Origin: Symplocastrum torsivum CPER-KK1
GTDB taxonomy: Bacteria; Cyanobacteriota; Cyanobacteriia; Cyanobacteriales; Coleofasciculaceae
DNA length: 64,000 nt
Direction: 5' to 3'
NCBI GenBank assembly: GCA_019358875.1
Contig: JAHHIF010000007.1
Span: forward strand, 124,001 to 188,000
In this document: positions 35,719-44,375 of the stretch, one piece after another
How the letters are laid out: each line of letters starts with the position of its first letter
Numbering within the stretch: the stretch's first letter is position 1
Program-made: the position numbers and the translations under genes
The notes under the pieces: generated by a model
Told to the model about the DNA's origin: nothing
Databases searched by the model: none
The model's input: the letters and a program-made list of their open reading frames with translations, nothing else

Positions 35719-35866
35719 TTCGTGTTAGGACTCTCCTAGAGTTGAGTCGTTGTAAAAAACAAGTGATGGCATCGGGAGAAGAATTCAGACTCTAATCCGA
35801 ATGTCTAAGGTGTTGATTGACCAAAAAATTGAAACCCTACCTTTTTATAGGTTAACAGTTGACGTT

Positions 35867-35904
35867 CTCCGCCGCCTATACCGCTTGCGGTATAGGCGGC
35901 GGAG
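35867..35904. promoter_or_regulatory. 17-bp perfect hairpin upstream of Crp copy B
   Basis: The arms 35867-35883 and 35888-35904 pair at all 17 positions around a CTTG loop, 149 bp upstream of the ATG of copy B. Compared with the copy A hairpin, three base pairs differ with both partners changed (A-T to C-G, C-G to A-T, T-A to C-G). Confidence 0.7.
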
Positions 35905-36263
35905 TCTTGAGAGTGCCTATTTCCTATATATTTTGTTCAGATATTTGTAATTATTAATACCTACTAAATTAACATAACTCTTTATTTTGATAGAAAATTA
36001 GCCTGTTCCTGAGATAGAGGGTAGAAAAATCATTAGGTGTTAACTTTTATCTAAGGGCAGTATATCGGTTCAAGATGGAATTTCTCTTAGCAGTCTAGCT
36101 GCAATCAGAGCAATGGAATCGCTCTTGTTTAGACATTTGGTTATTGCTTAATTTTTACCTGAAATCTTCAAGGTATTTGTTCCACTGGGTTATCCCTTGG
36201 GATAACGCTTGCTTATGAAGGAAATAAAAAATATTTATCTAAAATAAAAATAGCTATAAATCT
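35905..36263. other. AT-rich divergent spacer with a small palindrome
   Basis: About 360 bp between Crp copy B and the plus-strand gene at 36264. GTTATCCC-TT-GGGATAAC, a perfect palindrome, lies at 36189-36206, 57 bp before the ATG of the 36264 gene, and could be an operator. Nothing else is recognisable. Confidence 0.45.
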
Positions 36264-37193
36264 ATGAATAACAATCAATCTGGAGCAATTTCTCTTTTTG
36301 TAACTCAGCTTAGAAACAATATTTGGAGCCTAGGTATTCCATCTTTTATATTCGGGATTGCTGATAGAAGTATTGCTTCTCTTACTGATGGCTACTTATC
36401 TGCAATAGAACTTGTACACCTATTTACAGCTTCTTTCTTCTTTATAAGTTGGTTGTCTTTGAAGCCAGAGAAAAGCTTGAATAGTGGTGGGTTAAGGACG
36501 CTCCAGAGATACCGAACTGATTTAACTCTTTACCAGGATGAAGTATATCCCTGTACAGCTCAAGCGAGACTGCTTGAGTTGCAAGAGCAACATCTGATCA
36601 GCCAGGAATATATCTTGCCTTTTCCCTATCTCTGCCAAATTTATCATTTATTGAACCTAAAGCATCTGGAAACAATTCACAACTTTAGCCTTAATAACCT
36701 AAAAGTTATTAATGTTAGCGATTTTCAGCCGACAGACTCTGGTGGAATAATCAGATTTCAGACAATTTTAGATTCTCCCGTTAATCCTCTAAGAATTTGG
36801 CGATCACCAATTGTAGAAGTGGACTTAATTTTGCATAATCCTTATACTGTGGAACTCAGTATCCCGGTTTACGGCAACAAGCGTATAACTGTGATTTTCA
36901 ATGCCCTTCCCATAAGTGACACTGAACATAGGTTATGCATAGATATTTACAGTAATCTAGGGTGGCCGAGACCCTTATTGCAAATCCTCTTGCATTTTGC
37001 TTCTTGTTTAACACTCTTTGAAGACTTGCCCTATTTACAAAAAATAGCTGAAAGAAATGTCGAGCGCTTATTCAGCTCATGTAGGGCTTCAAATCAGGAA
37101 ACGATGTTGCTTTTTAAAAGATTCGTTGACCTCTATAGTTCGAGAATAAAACCGTCTCAACCCATGAAGGTTATTGAAGCAGCAGAGGCGTAA
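36264..37193 (+). CDS. Protein of unknown function with an N-terminal hydrophobic segment
   Basis: A 309-residue protein without a confident family. Residues 15-70 are hydrophobic (LGIPSFIFGIADRSIA and LVHLFTASFFFISWLSL) and may enter the membrane. Residues 160-280 have beta strands and a terminal helix (VEVDLILHNPYTVELSIPV, CLTLFEDLPYLQKIAERNVE). That part faintly recalls the lipid-binding C-terminal domain of ring-hydroxylating oxygenases, a weak impression only. The gene has lower GC than its neighbours and no clear ribosome binding site. It stands alone. Confidence 0.6.
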   Translation: MNNNQSGAISLFVTQLRNNIWSLGIPSFIFGIADRSIASLTDGYLSAIELVHLFTASFFFISWLSLKPEKSLNSGGLRTLQRYRTDLTLYQDEVYPCTAQARLLELQEQHLISQEYILPFPYLCQIYHLLNLKHLETIHNFSLNNLKVINVSDFQPTDSGGIIRFQTILDSPVNPLRIWRSPIVEVDLILHNPYTVELSIPVYGNKRITVIFNALPISDTEHRLCIDIYSNLGWPRPLLQILLHFASCLTLFEDLPYLQKIAERNVERLFSSCRASNQETMLLFKRFVDLYSSRIKPSQPMKVIEAAEA

Positions 37194-37244
37194 CTTAAAG
37201 CCGCCCTGGTACGCTTTGCAAAAACATTGGGACGTATCTCAGCC

Positions 37245-37504
37245 TCAAATCTTGCACTAATCCTCACATCCGCCGGGGAATGAATTCCCCGTCTCATAGC
37301 AAAAGTCCACTTAAGTAGACTAAAAAGTAGACTCCTAGTGCAGTAGGGCAGAAATAACAGACCAGTAAAAGCGCCCTATCTCTCCATCATTAGGCGAAGT
37401 GGTCAGAAACTTGTGCTTTGATGCACTAGTCCACTTAAGTGGACTTGATCTGTTAGACAGGGACTTGAGTCCCTGGCGGCGAATCGGGCAAGTGAAAGAT
37501 TTCA
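37245..37504. mobile_element. MITE-like hairpin element, copy 2
   Basis: About 260 bp. The left end TCAAATCTTGCACT (37245-37258) and the right end (complement TGAAATCTTTCACT, 37491-37504) match at 12 of 14 positions and resemble the ends of the element at 33719-33916. Inside are CGGGGAATGAATTCCCCG, two copies related to AGTCCACTTAAGTGGACT, and CAGGGACTTGAGTCCCTG. There is no coding capacity. Confidence 0.7.
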
Positions 37505-37523
37505 ATATCACCCAACAATCCTC

Positions 37524-38057
37524 CTAACTTGGTGCAGCGAGGAACCCCTCAGAAAGCCCCGCTTCACGCAGACGGTTGGCACCAATATTTCTACTGAGTA
37601 CTGCTAGCCCTGCCAAGTGTGCTTGCAATCCCGCCGTACTAGCGCAGCAATCAGTAAGAATGAGCGGTTCAATGCCAATGTCAAAAACATCCATTGCTAT
37701 CTTCAACACGCACATATCAGTATCAATACCAACCAGGAAAAGCCGTTCGATACGCTGTTCGCGAAGGTAGGAAGTGAGTTCATCTGGCATCCCGCACAAC
37801 CCCCGTTTAGAAAATACTCGTTCTGGTTTTACCCAAGGTTCTAGTTCTGGGGCAATGTGAATTTCTGGTTCACTGTCGCAGCTATGCCAATCGAGAAGTT
37901 GTTGGTAGGGGCCATCTGGGGTATTGATGAACCGCGTAAAAAGGATGGGTGCATACTCTTGGCGCTGGATTAAACGGGCAACTCGTTGTGGGATGTGATG
38001 GGTAAATTCGTTGATGAAACCCACTTGCACATCAACAATGATTAATGGCTCGGACAT
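37524..38057 (-). CDS. Isochorismatase-like cysteine hydrolase
   Basis: About 177 residues of the isochorismatase/nicotinamidase fold. The Asp of the triad is in LIIVDVQVGF, the Lys in VFSKRGLCG and the nucleophilic Cys in GIDTDMCVLKIAMDVFD, so an amidase-type activity is likely. The frame opens at a TTG at 38096, but the ATG at 38057 (MSEPLIIVDVQ) matches the family start. The metal-binding Asp-x-His pattern of nicotinamidase is not obvious, so the substrate is undecided. Confidence 0.85.
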   Translation of the reverse strand: MSEPLIIVDVQVGFINEFTHHIPQRVARLIQRQEYAPILFTRFINTPDGPYQQLLDWHSCDSEPEIHIAPELEPWVKPERVFSKRGLCGMPDELTSYLREQRIERLFLVGIDTDMCVLKIAMDVFDIGIEPLILTDCCASTAGLQAHLAGLAVLSRNIGANRLREAGLSEGFLAAPS

Positions 38058-38177
38058 TGGAAAAGCGATCGCAAACACAGAAGTGGATAAATTCAAGCTC
38101 AGTCTCAGGATAGGGTATTCCTCACAACAGGAAATCTAAGCTGAGGTATATTCAGTTACTAATTTGAGGATAAACTC

Positions 38178-38378
38178 ATGCCTGGTGGTCATGCTAGCCA
38201 TAAAGGGTCTTCCATAAAACCCAATACCAATGCTGAGGGTGTAATTAATTCTACGGATGATGCTCCAGTAGACATTCCTGATATTGTTACCCAAAGTAGC
38301 ACTCCAACCCGACCCGATGAAGCTCCGGAGAATGTGGCTGCTACTCAACGTCCTGAAGACAACAACGAGCAAGAGTGA
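38178..38378 (+). CDS. Small acidic hydrophilic protein
   Basis: A 66-residue, very polar protein (MPGGHASHKGSSIKPNTNAE, ending EDNNEQE) with no hydrophobic core, probably disordered. GAGGAT precedes the ATG at good spacing, and a terminator follows at 38451. A minus-strand frame overlaps it but has poor start and composition. I do not recognise a family; a small stress-related protein is possible but unsupported. Confidence 0.5.
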   Translation: MPGGHASHKGSSIKPNTNAEGVINSTDDAPVDIPDIVTQSSTPTRPDEAPENVAATQRPEDNNEQE

Positions 38379-38450
38379 ACGACCTAACCCAAAGTAGGGT
38401 TAAGTAGGCTAAAAGACGTTTCACCTGCAACTGTTCCATATTCCCAAAAG

Positions 38451-38480
38451 AATCCCACCCCTTTAAGAGGTGGGATTTTC
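38451..38480. terminator. Intrinsic terminator between convergent genes
   Basis: AATCCCACC at 38451-38459 pairs with GGTGGGATT at 38469-38477, followed by a T run. It separates the small acidic protein gene from the convergent debranching enzyme gene. Confidence 0.7.
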
Positions 38481-38547
38481 AATAGTATCCTTTGTCAGGT
38501 TGTCGCTTCCAACCGCTGAGCCGACCGTAAGTTGGTAGCAATACGAT

Positions 38548-40677
38548 CTAAGCAGTACGACGTAGCACTACAACCGATCGCCCTGTCACTAGCACCGCTT
38601 GAGAGCCTGTGTAAACCTTCTCCTCTTTGACGAAGCGAGGCTCCTTGGTGTCAATCACAACAGACCACTCCTTCGTAGATAGCCCATCGGGTAAGGCAAA
38701 CTCGATCGTTTCATAGTGGGCGTTAAAGAACAGGAGAAAACTATCATCGCTGACGCGCTGACCTTGGGGGCCGGGACTGGGAATTTGACCTCCATCCAAG
38801 AACACCCCAATCGACTTGGCATAACCAACCTCCCACTCCTCGTCAGTCATATCGCTGCCATCGGGATTGAACCAAGCGATATCACTAATGGCTTTTCCGT
38901 GAATTGCTTGACCTTGGAACCACTTGCGTCGCCGAAATACCGGATGCTGACGGCGGAAGTAGATGAGTTCGCGGGTGAAATTCAACAGCTCATCATTTCC
39001 CTCAACCAAGTCCCAGTCGAACCAGGAGATCTCTGAATCCTGGCAGTAGCCATTATTGTTGCCCTTTTGGCTGCGCCCCATTTCATCTCCCCCCAGCAAC
39101 ATCGGGATGCCTTGGGACAGGATTAGGGTAGTGAGCATATTTCGCCGTTGTTGCTCCCGCAACCGCAGCACTTCTGGGTCATCAGTTTCACCTTCCGCGC
39201 CACAATTCCAAGAACGGTTGTGGCTTTCACCGTCCATGCTGTTTTCCCCATTCGCCTCGTTGTGCTTTTCGTTGTAGCTAACCAAGTCGTTCAGGGTGAA
39301 ACCATCGTGAGCAGTGATGAAGTTGATACTTGCATTGGGTTGCCGTCCATTCGTCTGAAAATACAGGTCAGGACTGCCCGTGAAACGGTAAGCAAATTCC
39401 CCTAATCCACTCTCCTCGCCGCGCCAGTAGTCCCGCATGGTATCGCGATACTTACCATTCCACTCCGACCAGAGGACTGGGAAGTTCCCAACTTGATAGC
39501 CACCTTCTCCAATGTCCCAAGGTTCAGCAATCAGCTTCACACCTGCTAAGGTTGGGTCTTGGTGAATGATGTCAAAGAATGCTGCCAGACTATCCACTTC
39601 ATAGAGTTCTCGCGCCAACGCTGAGGCTAAATCAAAGCGGAAGCCATCGACGTGCATGTGCGTCACCCAATAGCGCAGACTATCCATGATTAGCTTCAGG
39701 ACTTGGGCATGGCGCACGTTTAGGGAGTTGCCGCAGCCTGTATAGTCCATGTAGTAACGGGGATCGTCTTCTACCAGACGGTAGTAAGTGGCATTGTCGA
39801 TGCCTCGCAGAGTCAGATTTGGACCCTGATGATTGCCTTCGCCCGTGTGGTTGTAGACGACATCCAGAATCACCTCAATCCCAGCACTGTGCAACGCCTT
39901 GACCAACTGCTTGAACTCATTAACCTGTCCTCCCAGAGTCCCACTGGCACTGTAGCCGGAGAAGGGAGCAAAGTAGTTGATGGAATCGTAGCCCCAGTAA
40001 TTTTTTAGTCCCTTGTCAACTAGATGTCCGGGTTGGGACAAGTAGTGATGAATCGGCATCAGCTCAACCGCTGTGATTCCTAGCCTCTGAAGATGTGCGA
40101 TCGCAGCAGGGTGTGCCATTCCTGCATAAGTCCCCCGCAGGTTTTCCGGGATATCCGGGTGCAGCTTAGTAAAACCCTTGACGTGAGTCTCATAAATAAC
40201 CGTTTCATGCCAGGGGATTCGCAGCAGCTTGTCACCACCCCAATCAAAGGACTCATCCACAACAACAGACTTTGGAACCAGATGGGCATCATCTAGATCA
40301 GAAAATGATAGATCTTCTTCAGGTGAATCCCAAGAGTAGGCAAACAGTTCCGGACCATTGCCAACTTCGCCATCAATTGCCTTGCCATAGGGGTCAATCA
40401 GCAGTTTGTTGGGGTTGAAGCGATGACCCTCCTGGGGTGCCCACGGCCCATGCACGCGGAACCCATAGCGTTGACCGGGACTGATCCCAGGCAGATAGCC
40501 GTGCCAGACAAAGTTGCTGACCTCAGTCAACTCTACCCGTGTCTCTTTGTCCTCTCTATCAAATAAACAAAGCTCGACACCTGTGGCATTTTCCGAGTAC
40601 AACGCAAAGTTTGTACCTTTGCCATCCCAGTCCGATCCTAAGGGATAAACTCTACCAGGCCAGAGTGCTATATGCAT
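38548..40677 (-). CDS. glgX: Glycogen debranching enzyme, GlgX/isoamylase type
   Basis: About 709 residues. A GH13 enzyme that cleaves alpha-1,6 branches of glycogen, yielding linear maltodextrins for TreY or phosphorylase. An N-terminal CBM48 domain (MHIALWPGRVYPLGSDWDGK) precedes the barrel. Catalytic motifs are VDGFRFDLASALAR (nucleophile), LIAEPWDIGEGGYQ (acid) and FITAHDGFTLNDLVSYNEKH. The frame opens 24 bp earlier, but the ATG at 40677 has GGGAG in front. With treZ and treY nearby it completes a glycogen-to-trehalose route. Confidence 0.93.
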   Translation of the reverse strand: MHIALWPGRVYPLGSDWDGKGTNFALYSENATGVELCLFDREDKETRVELTEVSNFVWHGYLPGISPGQRYGFRVHGPWAPQEGHRFNPNKLLIDPYGKAIDGEVGNGPELFAYSWDSPEEDLSFSDLDDAHLVPKSVVVDESFDWGGDKLLRIPWHETVIYETHVKGFTKLHPDIPENLRGTYAGMAHPAAIAHLQRLGITAVELMPIHHYLSQPGHLVDKGLKNYWGYDSINYFAPFSGYSASGTLGGQVNEFKQLVKALHSAGIEVILDVVYNHTGEGNHQGPNLTLRGIDNATYYRLVEDDPRYYMDYTGCGNSLNVRHAQVLKLIMDSLRYWVTHMHVDGFRFDLASALARELYEVDSLAAFFDIIHQDPTLAGVKLIAEPWDIGEGGYQVGNFPVLWSEWNGKYRDTMRDYWRGEESGLGEFAYRFTGSPDLYFQTNGRQPNASINFITAHDGFTLNDLVSYNEKHNEANGENSMDGESHNRSWNCGAEGETDDPEVLRLREQQRRNMLTTLILSQGIPMLLGGDEMGRSQKGNNNGYCQDSEISWFDWDLVEGNDELLNFTRELIYFRRQHPVFRRRKWFQGQAIHGKAISDIAWFNPDGSDMTDEEWEVGYAKSIGVFLDGGQIPSPGPQGQRVSDDSFLLFFNAHYETIEFALPDGLSTKEWSVVIDTKEPRFVKEEKVYTGSQAVLVTGRSVVVLRRTA

Positions 40678-41573
40678 ACATGAATCTCCCATAAAAACCA
40701 ATATTCAGCCAGAATCAACTCCCCGCTTTGAGGAGTTGATAAAACAAAAATAGTTTCCAAGCGTAACCTGATAATAATTGCTCTTGTTTTTAATGCTTGG
40801 AGACTCTTAGAATAGGTTTGAAGAGTAGCCTACTAGATAGCTTTTTAGGGTATCAATGGCTTTTCAATACGAAAGACAAATTTTCTCTTTCACAGTGCTT
40901 TTAAACCCAACGGAAATACCCTGAAGTCTTCTAACTCAGGCTTTTCAAACCTACTCCTTAGATTTAGATAAAGCGGCAACCTCAAGCCAGTTTACCGACT
41001 CTTGGTAGAAACCCAATCTGCCTACGGATAGAAAGCTATAGTGATTCTCGTATCAGTGAGTGAGTACATCTTAACTTTCTTGCCTATTCCCAATTCCCAA
41101 AAACTCAGAACCTTGTACCTCATCCTTTAAAAGAACCGCTATATCTATTTCCAGACCTTCCGTGTTGAGTTTTTGACAAAGCTAAAAATAAAAATCTACC
41201 GAAGCTTTGTACACGCTTTCGGTAGTCTTCTCGCTTCTATATAAGTAGGTAGACACAGATAAACCACGGTATGTCAACAAATGTTAAGAGACTAAAATCC
41301 TCTTCCCTTCTGCCTTCTGCCCTCTACCTTGCCTCAACAGTAAATATTAGTGCCGACCTACTTAGTTGTACCAAGAGTGTATCAGCAACGATTAACTACT
41401 TTTCAAGCCTGCTTATCCCTACCGCACTGAAAATTGGCGGCAGATAAGAAGGTTTGGTTATTCTAATCACATATTTTCTCTAGTTTAGGATAGGCTCCTA
41501 ATAGCCAGCTAAACTTTTAGCAATTTCGCTCTCTTATTTATGTGTAAGAAAGCACAAGTTGAAATAGCAACTT
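40678..41573. other. Long spacer without a supported gene
   Basis: About 900 bp. It holds a hairpin CTACCGAAGC/GCTTTCGGTAG near 41196-41226 and short CTGCCTT-type repeats near 41308-41330 (a third 7-bp repeat family). No frame here has coding character; it may be the remains of decayed genes upstream of glgX. Confidence 0.4.
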
Positions 41574-41771
41574 CTACTTAGGATTGACATAAGCCTGTAG
41601 CCACTGCTCTGAAACGCCCACAATCTTGGCAACCTCAGCAAAGGAAAATTTTCCTAACAGCAGTTTGTCAATCAAGTCTTTAGTTTTCTTGGAGATGGCT
41701 TGGTTTTCAATGATTTGGTTTTGGAGGCTTTGCATAACTGTCTGAGGAAAGTTCAGCAAGCGCTGTAACAC
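41574..41771 (-). pseudogene. Fragment resembling an N-terminal part of an IS1-type transposase
   Basis: A 65-residue product, MLQRLLNFPQTVMQSL then NQAISKKTKDLIDKLLLGKF and VAKIVGVSEQWLQAYV. The second half looks like the helix-turn-helix of cyanobacterial IS1-like transposases (IDKLLLEKISLAGIARV...SEQWLQ type). It ends just after the HTH with no catalytic domain, so it would be a truncated remnant. It could instead be a short intact HTH protein. Recognition is from memory only. Confidence 0.45.
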
Positions 41772-41897
41772 TTATTTGTACTCTTTTTAATGTATGGTTT
41801 TGGCAATTATTTGTCCGTCCGTCACCGTACATTTTTTAGAGAATTCTGCGTCGAACGCCTAGGTGCTTAAGCCTTGGGTTGAATTGCACTTTACCCA

Positions 41898-42611
41898 CTA
41901 GGGAGTGCCAAGCAAACGATCGAACTCTTCTTTAACGACCTGATAACACTCACAGGAAGCTGATTCCAGACCTTGGCGATCGCAAATTGTTATCTTGCCA
42001 CGACTGTAGCGGATTAGCCCCGCCTTCTGAAGAGTAGCGGCAACCTCACTGACACTGGCACGGCGCACACCCAACATTTGAGAGATTAACTCCTGAGTAA
42101 GCATAAACTGGTCTGACTTCACTCGGTCGTGACACATCAACAGCCAGCGGCAGCATCGCCCTTCTACCGGGTGTAGGCAGTTGCAGGCAACCGATTGCGA
42201 GATTTGGTTAAGTAGTGCTTGCGTGTAGCGCAGCAGCAGCTTGTAAAGTGAAGTACTTGGGGTAACCTCGCGTTTGAAGACATCCACCTTCATCCGCAGA
42301 GCATCGCCAACAACCTGCGAAATCGCCAGAGCAGGCATTTTATCGGCTCCCAGGAAGACGGGGATGCCAGCCATTCCTTCATTGCCTACCATAGCCGCTT
42401 CGACTGTCCTGCCATCTTCCGTGACGTTCACCAAAGAAATAATCCCGCTTTTAGGGAAATAGACATACTCGAGCGGTTCGTCGGGCGCGTAGATGATTTG
42501 CTTAAAATTCAGGGAAACAAATTCCAGGTTAGGAAGGAGACGTTTGTATTCTTCTGTAGGTAAGGCAGATAAAAGTTGGTTCTCAATTAGATGGGGACGG
42601 TCTTTGGACAT
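41898..42611 (-). CDS. Crp/Fnr-family transcriptional regulator, copy C
   Basis: About 237 residues. The frame can be opened at a TTG at 42680, but those 23 codons are read from a palindromic repeat, and the ATG at 42611 (MSKDRPHLIENQLLSALPTE) lines up with the other copies. The barrel shows IIYAPDEPLEYVYFPKSGII and the winged helix shows LTQELISQMLGVRRASVSEV and GLIRYSRGKITICDRQGLE. HTH differs from copies A and B at Ala-Gly/Ala-Ser. It stands in a minus-strand row with copy D. Confidence 0.87.
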   Translation of the reverse strand: MSKDRPHLIENQLLSALPTEEYKRLLPNLEFVSLNFKQIIYAPDEPLEYVYFPKSGIISLVNVTEDGRTVEAAMVGNEGMAGIPVFLGADKMPALAISQVVGDALRMKVDVFKREVTPSTSLYKLLLRYTQALLNQISQSVACNCLHPVEGRCCRWLLMCHDRVKSDQFMLTQELISQMLGVRRASVSEVAATLQKAGLIRYSRGKITICDRQGLESASCECYQVVKEEFDRLLGTP

Positions 42612-42638
42612 TGACACTAGAAGTCTTGTAGGCGCGTC

Positions 42639-42734
42639 TATAGCGGGGTTCAATTGGAGGTTCTTGCAGGACTCCGTCAAGGCACGAATGCCTTAACCCC
42701 TACCATGCGATTTAGGCAACGGAGAACCGCTATA
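42639..42734. repeat. Small inverted-repeat element next to Crp copy C
   Basis: TATAGCGGGGTTC at the left and GAACCGCTATA at the right are inverted repeats about 95 bp apart. The pattern resembles a common cyanobacterial MITE with TATAGCGGTTC ends. It lies immediately upstream of copy C and covers the false upstream extension of that gene, so it may have replaced part of its promoter. Confidence 0.5.
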
Positions 42735-42951
42735 AACATTACAACGAGAGCAGGACAGCTTTATCTGCTTAAGCTCTCATCCCCTAACGCCTTCCCCCAA
42801 TTTTGGGAGAGGGGGGCGAGGGCAAAAGTTCATTTGCAAAACTGACATGCTCCCTATTACAACTACTCCATTTTGTTTGGCGATTAAGATAGCCTCCTAA
42901 TTTATAAACTGTACGAATGCTTTGTCTGTCCCTTACCGTACTGACGTATTG

Positions 42952-43665
42952 TCACCCAAGCAAGCGATCGCTCTCTTGTTTGATTGTCTGATAACACTCA
43001 CAGGCAGCCGATTCTAGACCTTCTCGGTTGAGGATTGTAATTTTGCCGCGATGGTAGCGGATGAATCCTGCCTGTTGAAGAATGGCGGCAACCACACTCA
43101 CACTAGCGCGGCGCACTCCCAGCATGATCGAAAGGAACTCCTGGGTGAGGAGAAAGTCTTCTGAGTTTACCCTATCTTGGGTCATTAACAGCCAACGGCA
43201 GCATCGCTCTTCTACCGAGTGCAGACTGTTACAAGCGGCTGTCTGTGCGAACTGGTTCATCAGTGTTTGCGTGTAGCGTAGCAGTAGGGTATGAAGTGGG
43301 CAACCCCAGTAGACCTCGCGAATGAACACCTCTGCCTTCATGCGTAGGGCATCGCCAGGAATCTGCGCTATCACTTGAGTGGGAATTTGCTTGGTTCCCA
43401 ACAACAGGGGGATGCCAACCATGCCTTCATTACCCACCGTCGCTGCTTCGATCGCTCCACCGTCTTCCATAAGGCTAAGTACAGAGACGGCACCACTAAG
43501 GGGGAAGTAGGCGTACTTGATTGGTTCGTCGGCTTCGTGGAGGACGTACTTCAAAGGCAGGGAGATAAGTTCTAGGTGAGGCAGGAGGCGATCGTATTCC
43601 TCCTTAGGTATAGCAGCTAGAAGTTTGTTAGCAACGGGATTACGCGAACTTTGGGATGATGACAT
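42952..43665 (-). CDS. Crp/Fnr-family transcriptional regulator, copy D
   Basis: A 237-residue paralogue of copy C. The start MSSSQSSRNPVANKLLAAIP is preceded by a perfect AAGGAGG site. The barrel shows VLHEADEPIKYAYFPLSGAV and the winged helix LTQEFLSIMLGVRRASVSVV and GFIRYHRGKITILNREGLE. The upstream region (about 43690-43735) is repeated in front of the deleted copy at 43828-43953, showing recent tandem duplication. Confidence 0.87.
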   Translation of the reverse strand: MSSSQSSRNPVANKLLAAIPKEEYDRLLPHLELISLPLKYVLHEADEPIKYAYFPLSGAVSVLSLMEDGGAIEAATVGNEGMVGIPLLLGTKQIPTQVIAQIPGDALRMKAEVFIREVYWGCPLHTLLLRYTQTLMNQFAQTAACNSLHSVEERCCRWLLMTQDRVNSEDFLLTQEFLSIMLGVRRASVSVVAAILQQAGFIRYHRGKITILNREGLESAACECYQTIKQESDRLLG

Positions 43666-44375
43666 GAGGAGCCTCCTTAAGCTGATCTCGCTTGAAGCAG
43701 ACAGCCAACGGCATCGGTGAACACTCTTGTCGCGGGTTGAATTACTTAATTGGACAGTTTATGCCCTTTAACGTACATAGTATTGGTGCTTGGGAAGGTT
43801 AGTCTGTACGCTTTCGGACAAAGGGTTCTAGAGCAATGTAGCCAGTCGCAGGCGATCGCACTCCTGTTTTAGAACCTGATAACACTCACAGGCAGCTAGA
43901 GTAGCCAACAACTTATTACCAACCGGATTACGGTTGCTTTGAGATACAGACATTAGGAGCTTCTCCGAGCCAGTCTTGCTTAAAGCAGACAGCCAACGGC
44001 ATCGGTGAGGACTCCTGTCGCCAGTTGAATTCTTTGGTTATTAAATAACTTATGTACGCTACTTTACATAGTAACAGATAATACAGGGTGAGGTTGTCTG
44101 TCGGCAGAGGGACGAACGTGTTCTAACCGCCACACGACCAAGAACGTTGGGAGGCTTTGCGATCAGCCTATGCTAGTAGAGCGTATCCTCGGCAAACGAC
44201 ACCAGCATTAGCTTTCTTTGCATAGCAACGTTCTTAGAGTTAGCGTGACGCTTGGCGGTCGCGCCAAGCACACTCGTCAAAGGCGATCGCGAACCATCCC
44301 ATTACCAGTAATTCTCTAGCTGAACTGCTCAGTGCTATTTATGACGTTAAAGTAACAGCAGATGGCTACAATCTT
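43666..44375. other. Duplicated upstream region, deleted Crp copy and hairpins
   Basis: Besides the deleted Crp copy at 43828-43953, this 700-bp region has two copies of an upstream block (GCAGACAGCCAACGGCATCG at 43697 and 43986). A perfect hairpin GCTTGGCG-GTCG-CGCCAAGC lies at 44250-44269, with a HIP1 site close by. Nothing else is recognisable. Confidence 0.5.
43828..43953 (-). pseudogene. Fifth Crp-family copy with most of the gene deleted in frame
   Basis: Reading from the ATG at 43953, 41 codons give MSVSQSNRNPVGNKLLA, matching the start of copy D, fused in frame to ACECYQVLKQECDRL, matching its C terminus (ACECYQTIKQESDRL). About 190 codons including barrel and HTH are missing. The upstream region is nearly the same as that of copy D. 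It is a deletion remnant of a tandem duplicate; a short peptide could still be made because the frame and a purine-rich site remain. Confidence 0.85.

Noticed and set aside
38136-38372. 78-codon minus-strand frame opposite the small acidic protein gene
   Set aside because: The plus-strand frame has a better binding site, ATG start and a following terminator; the two cannot both be likely.
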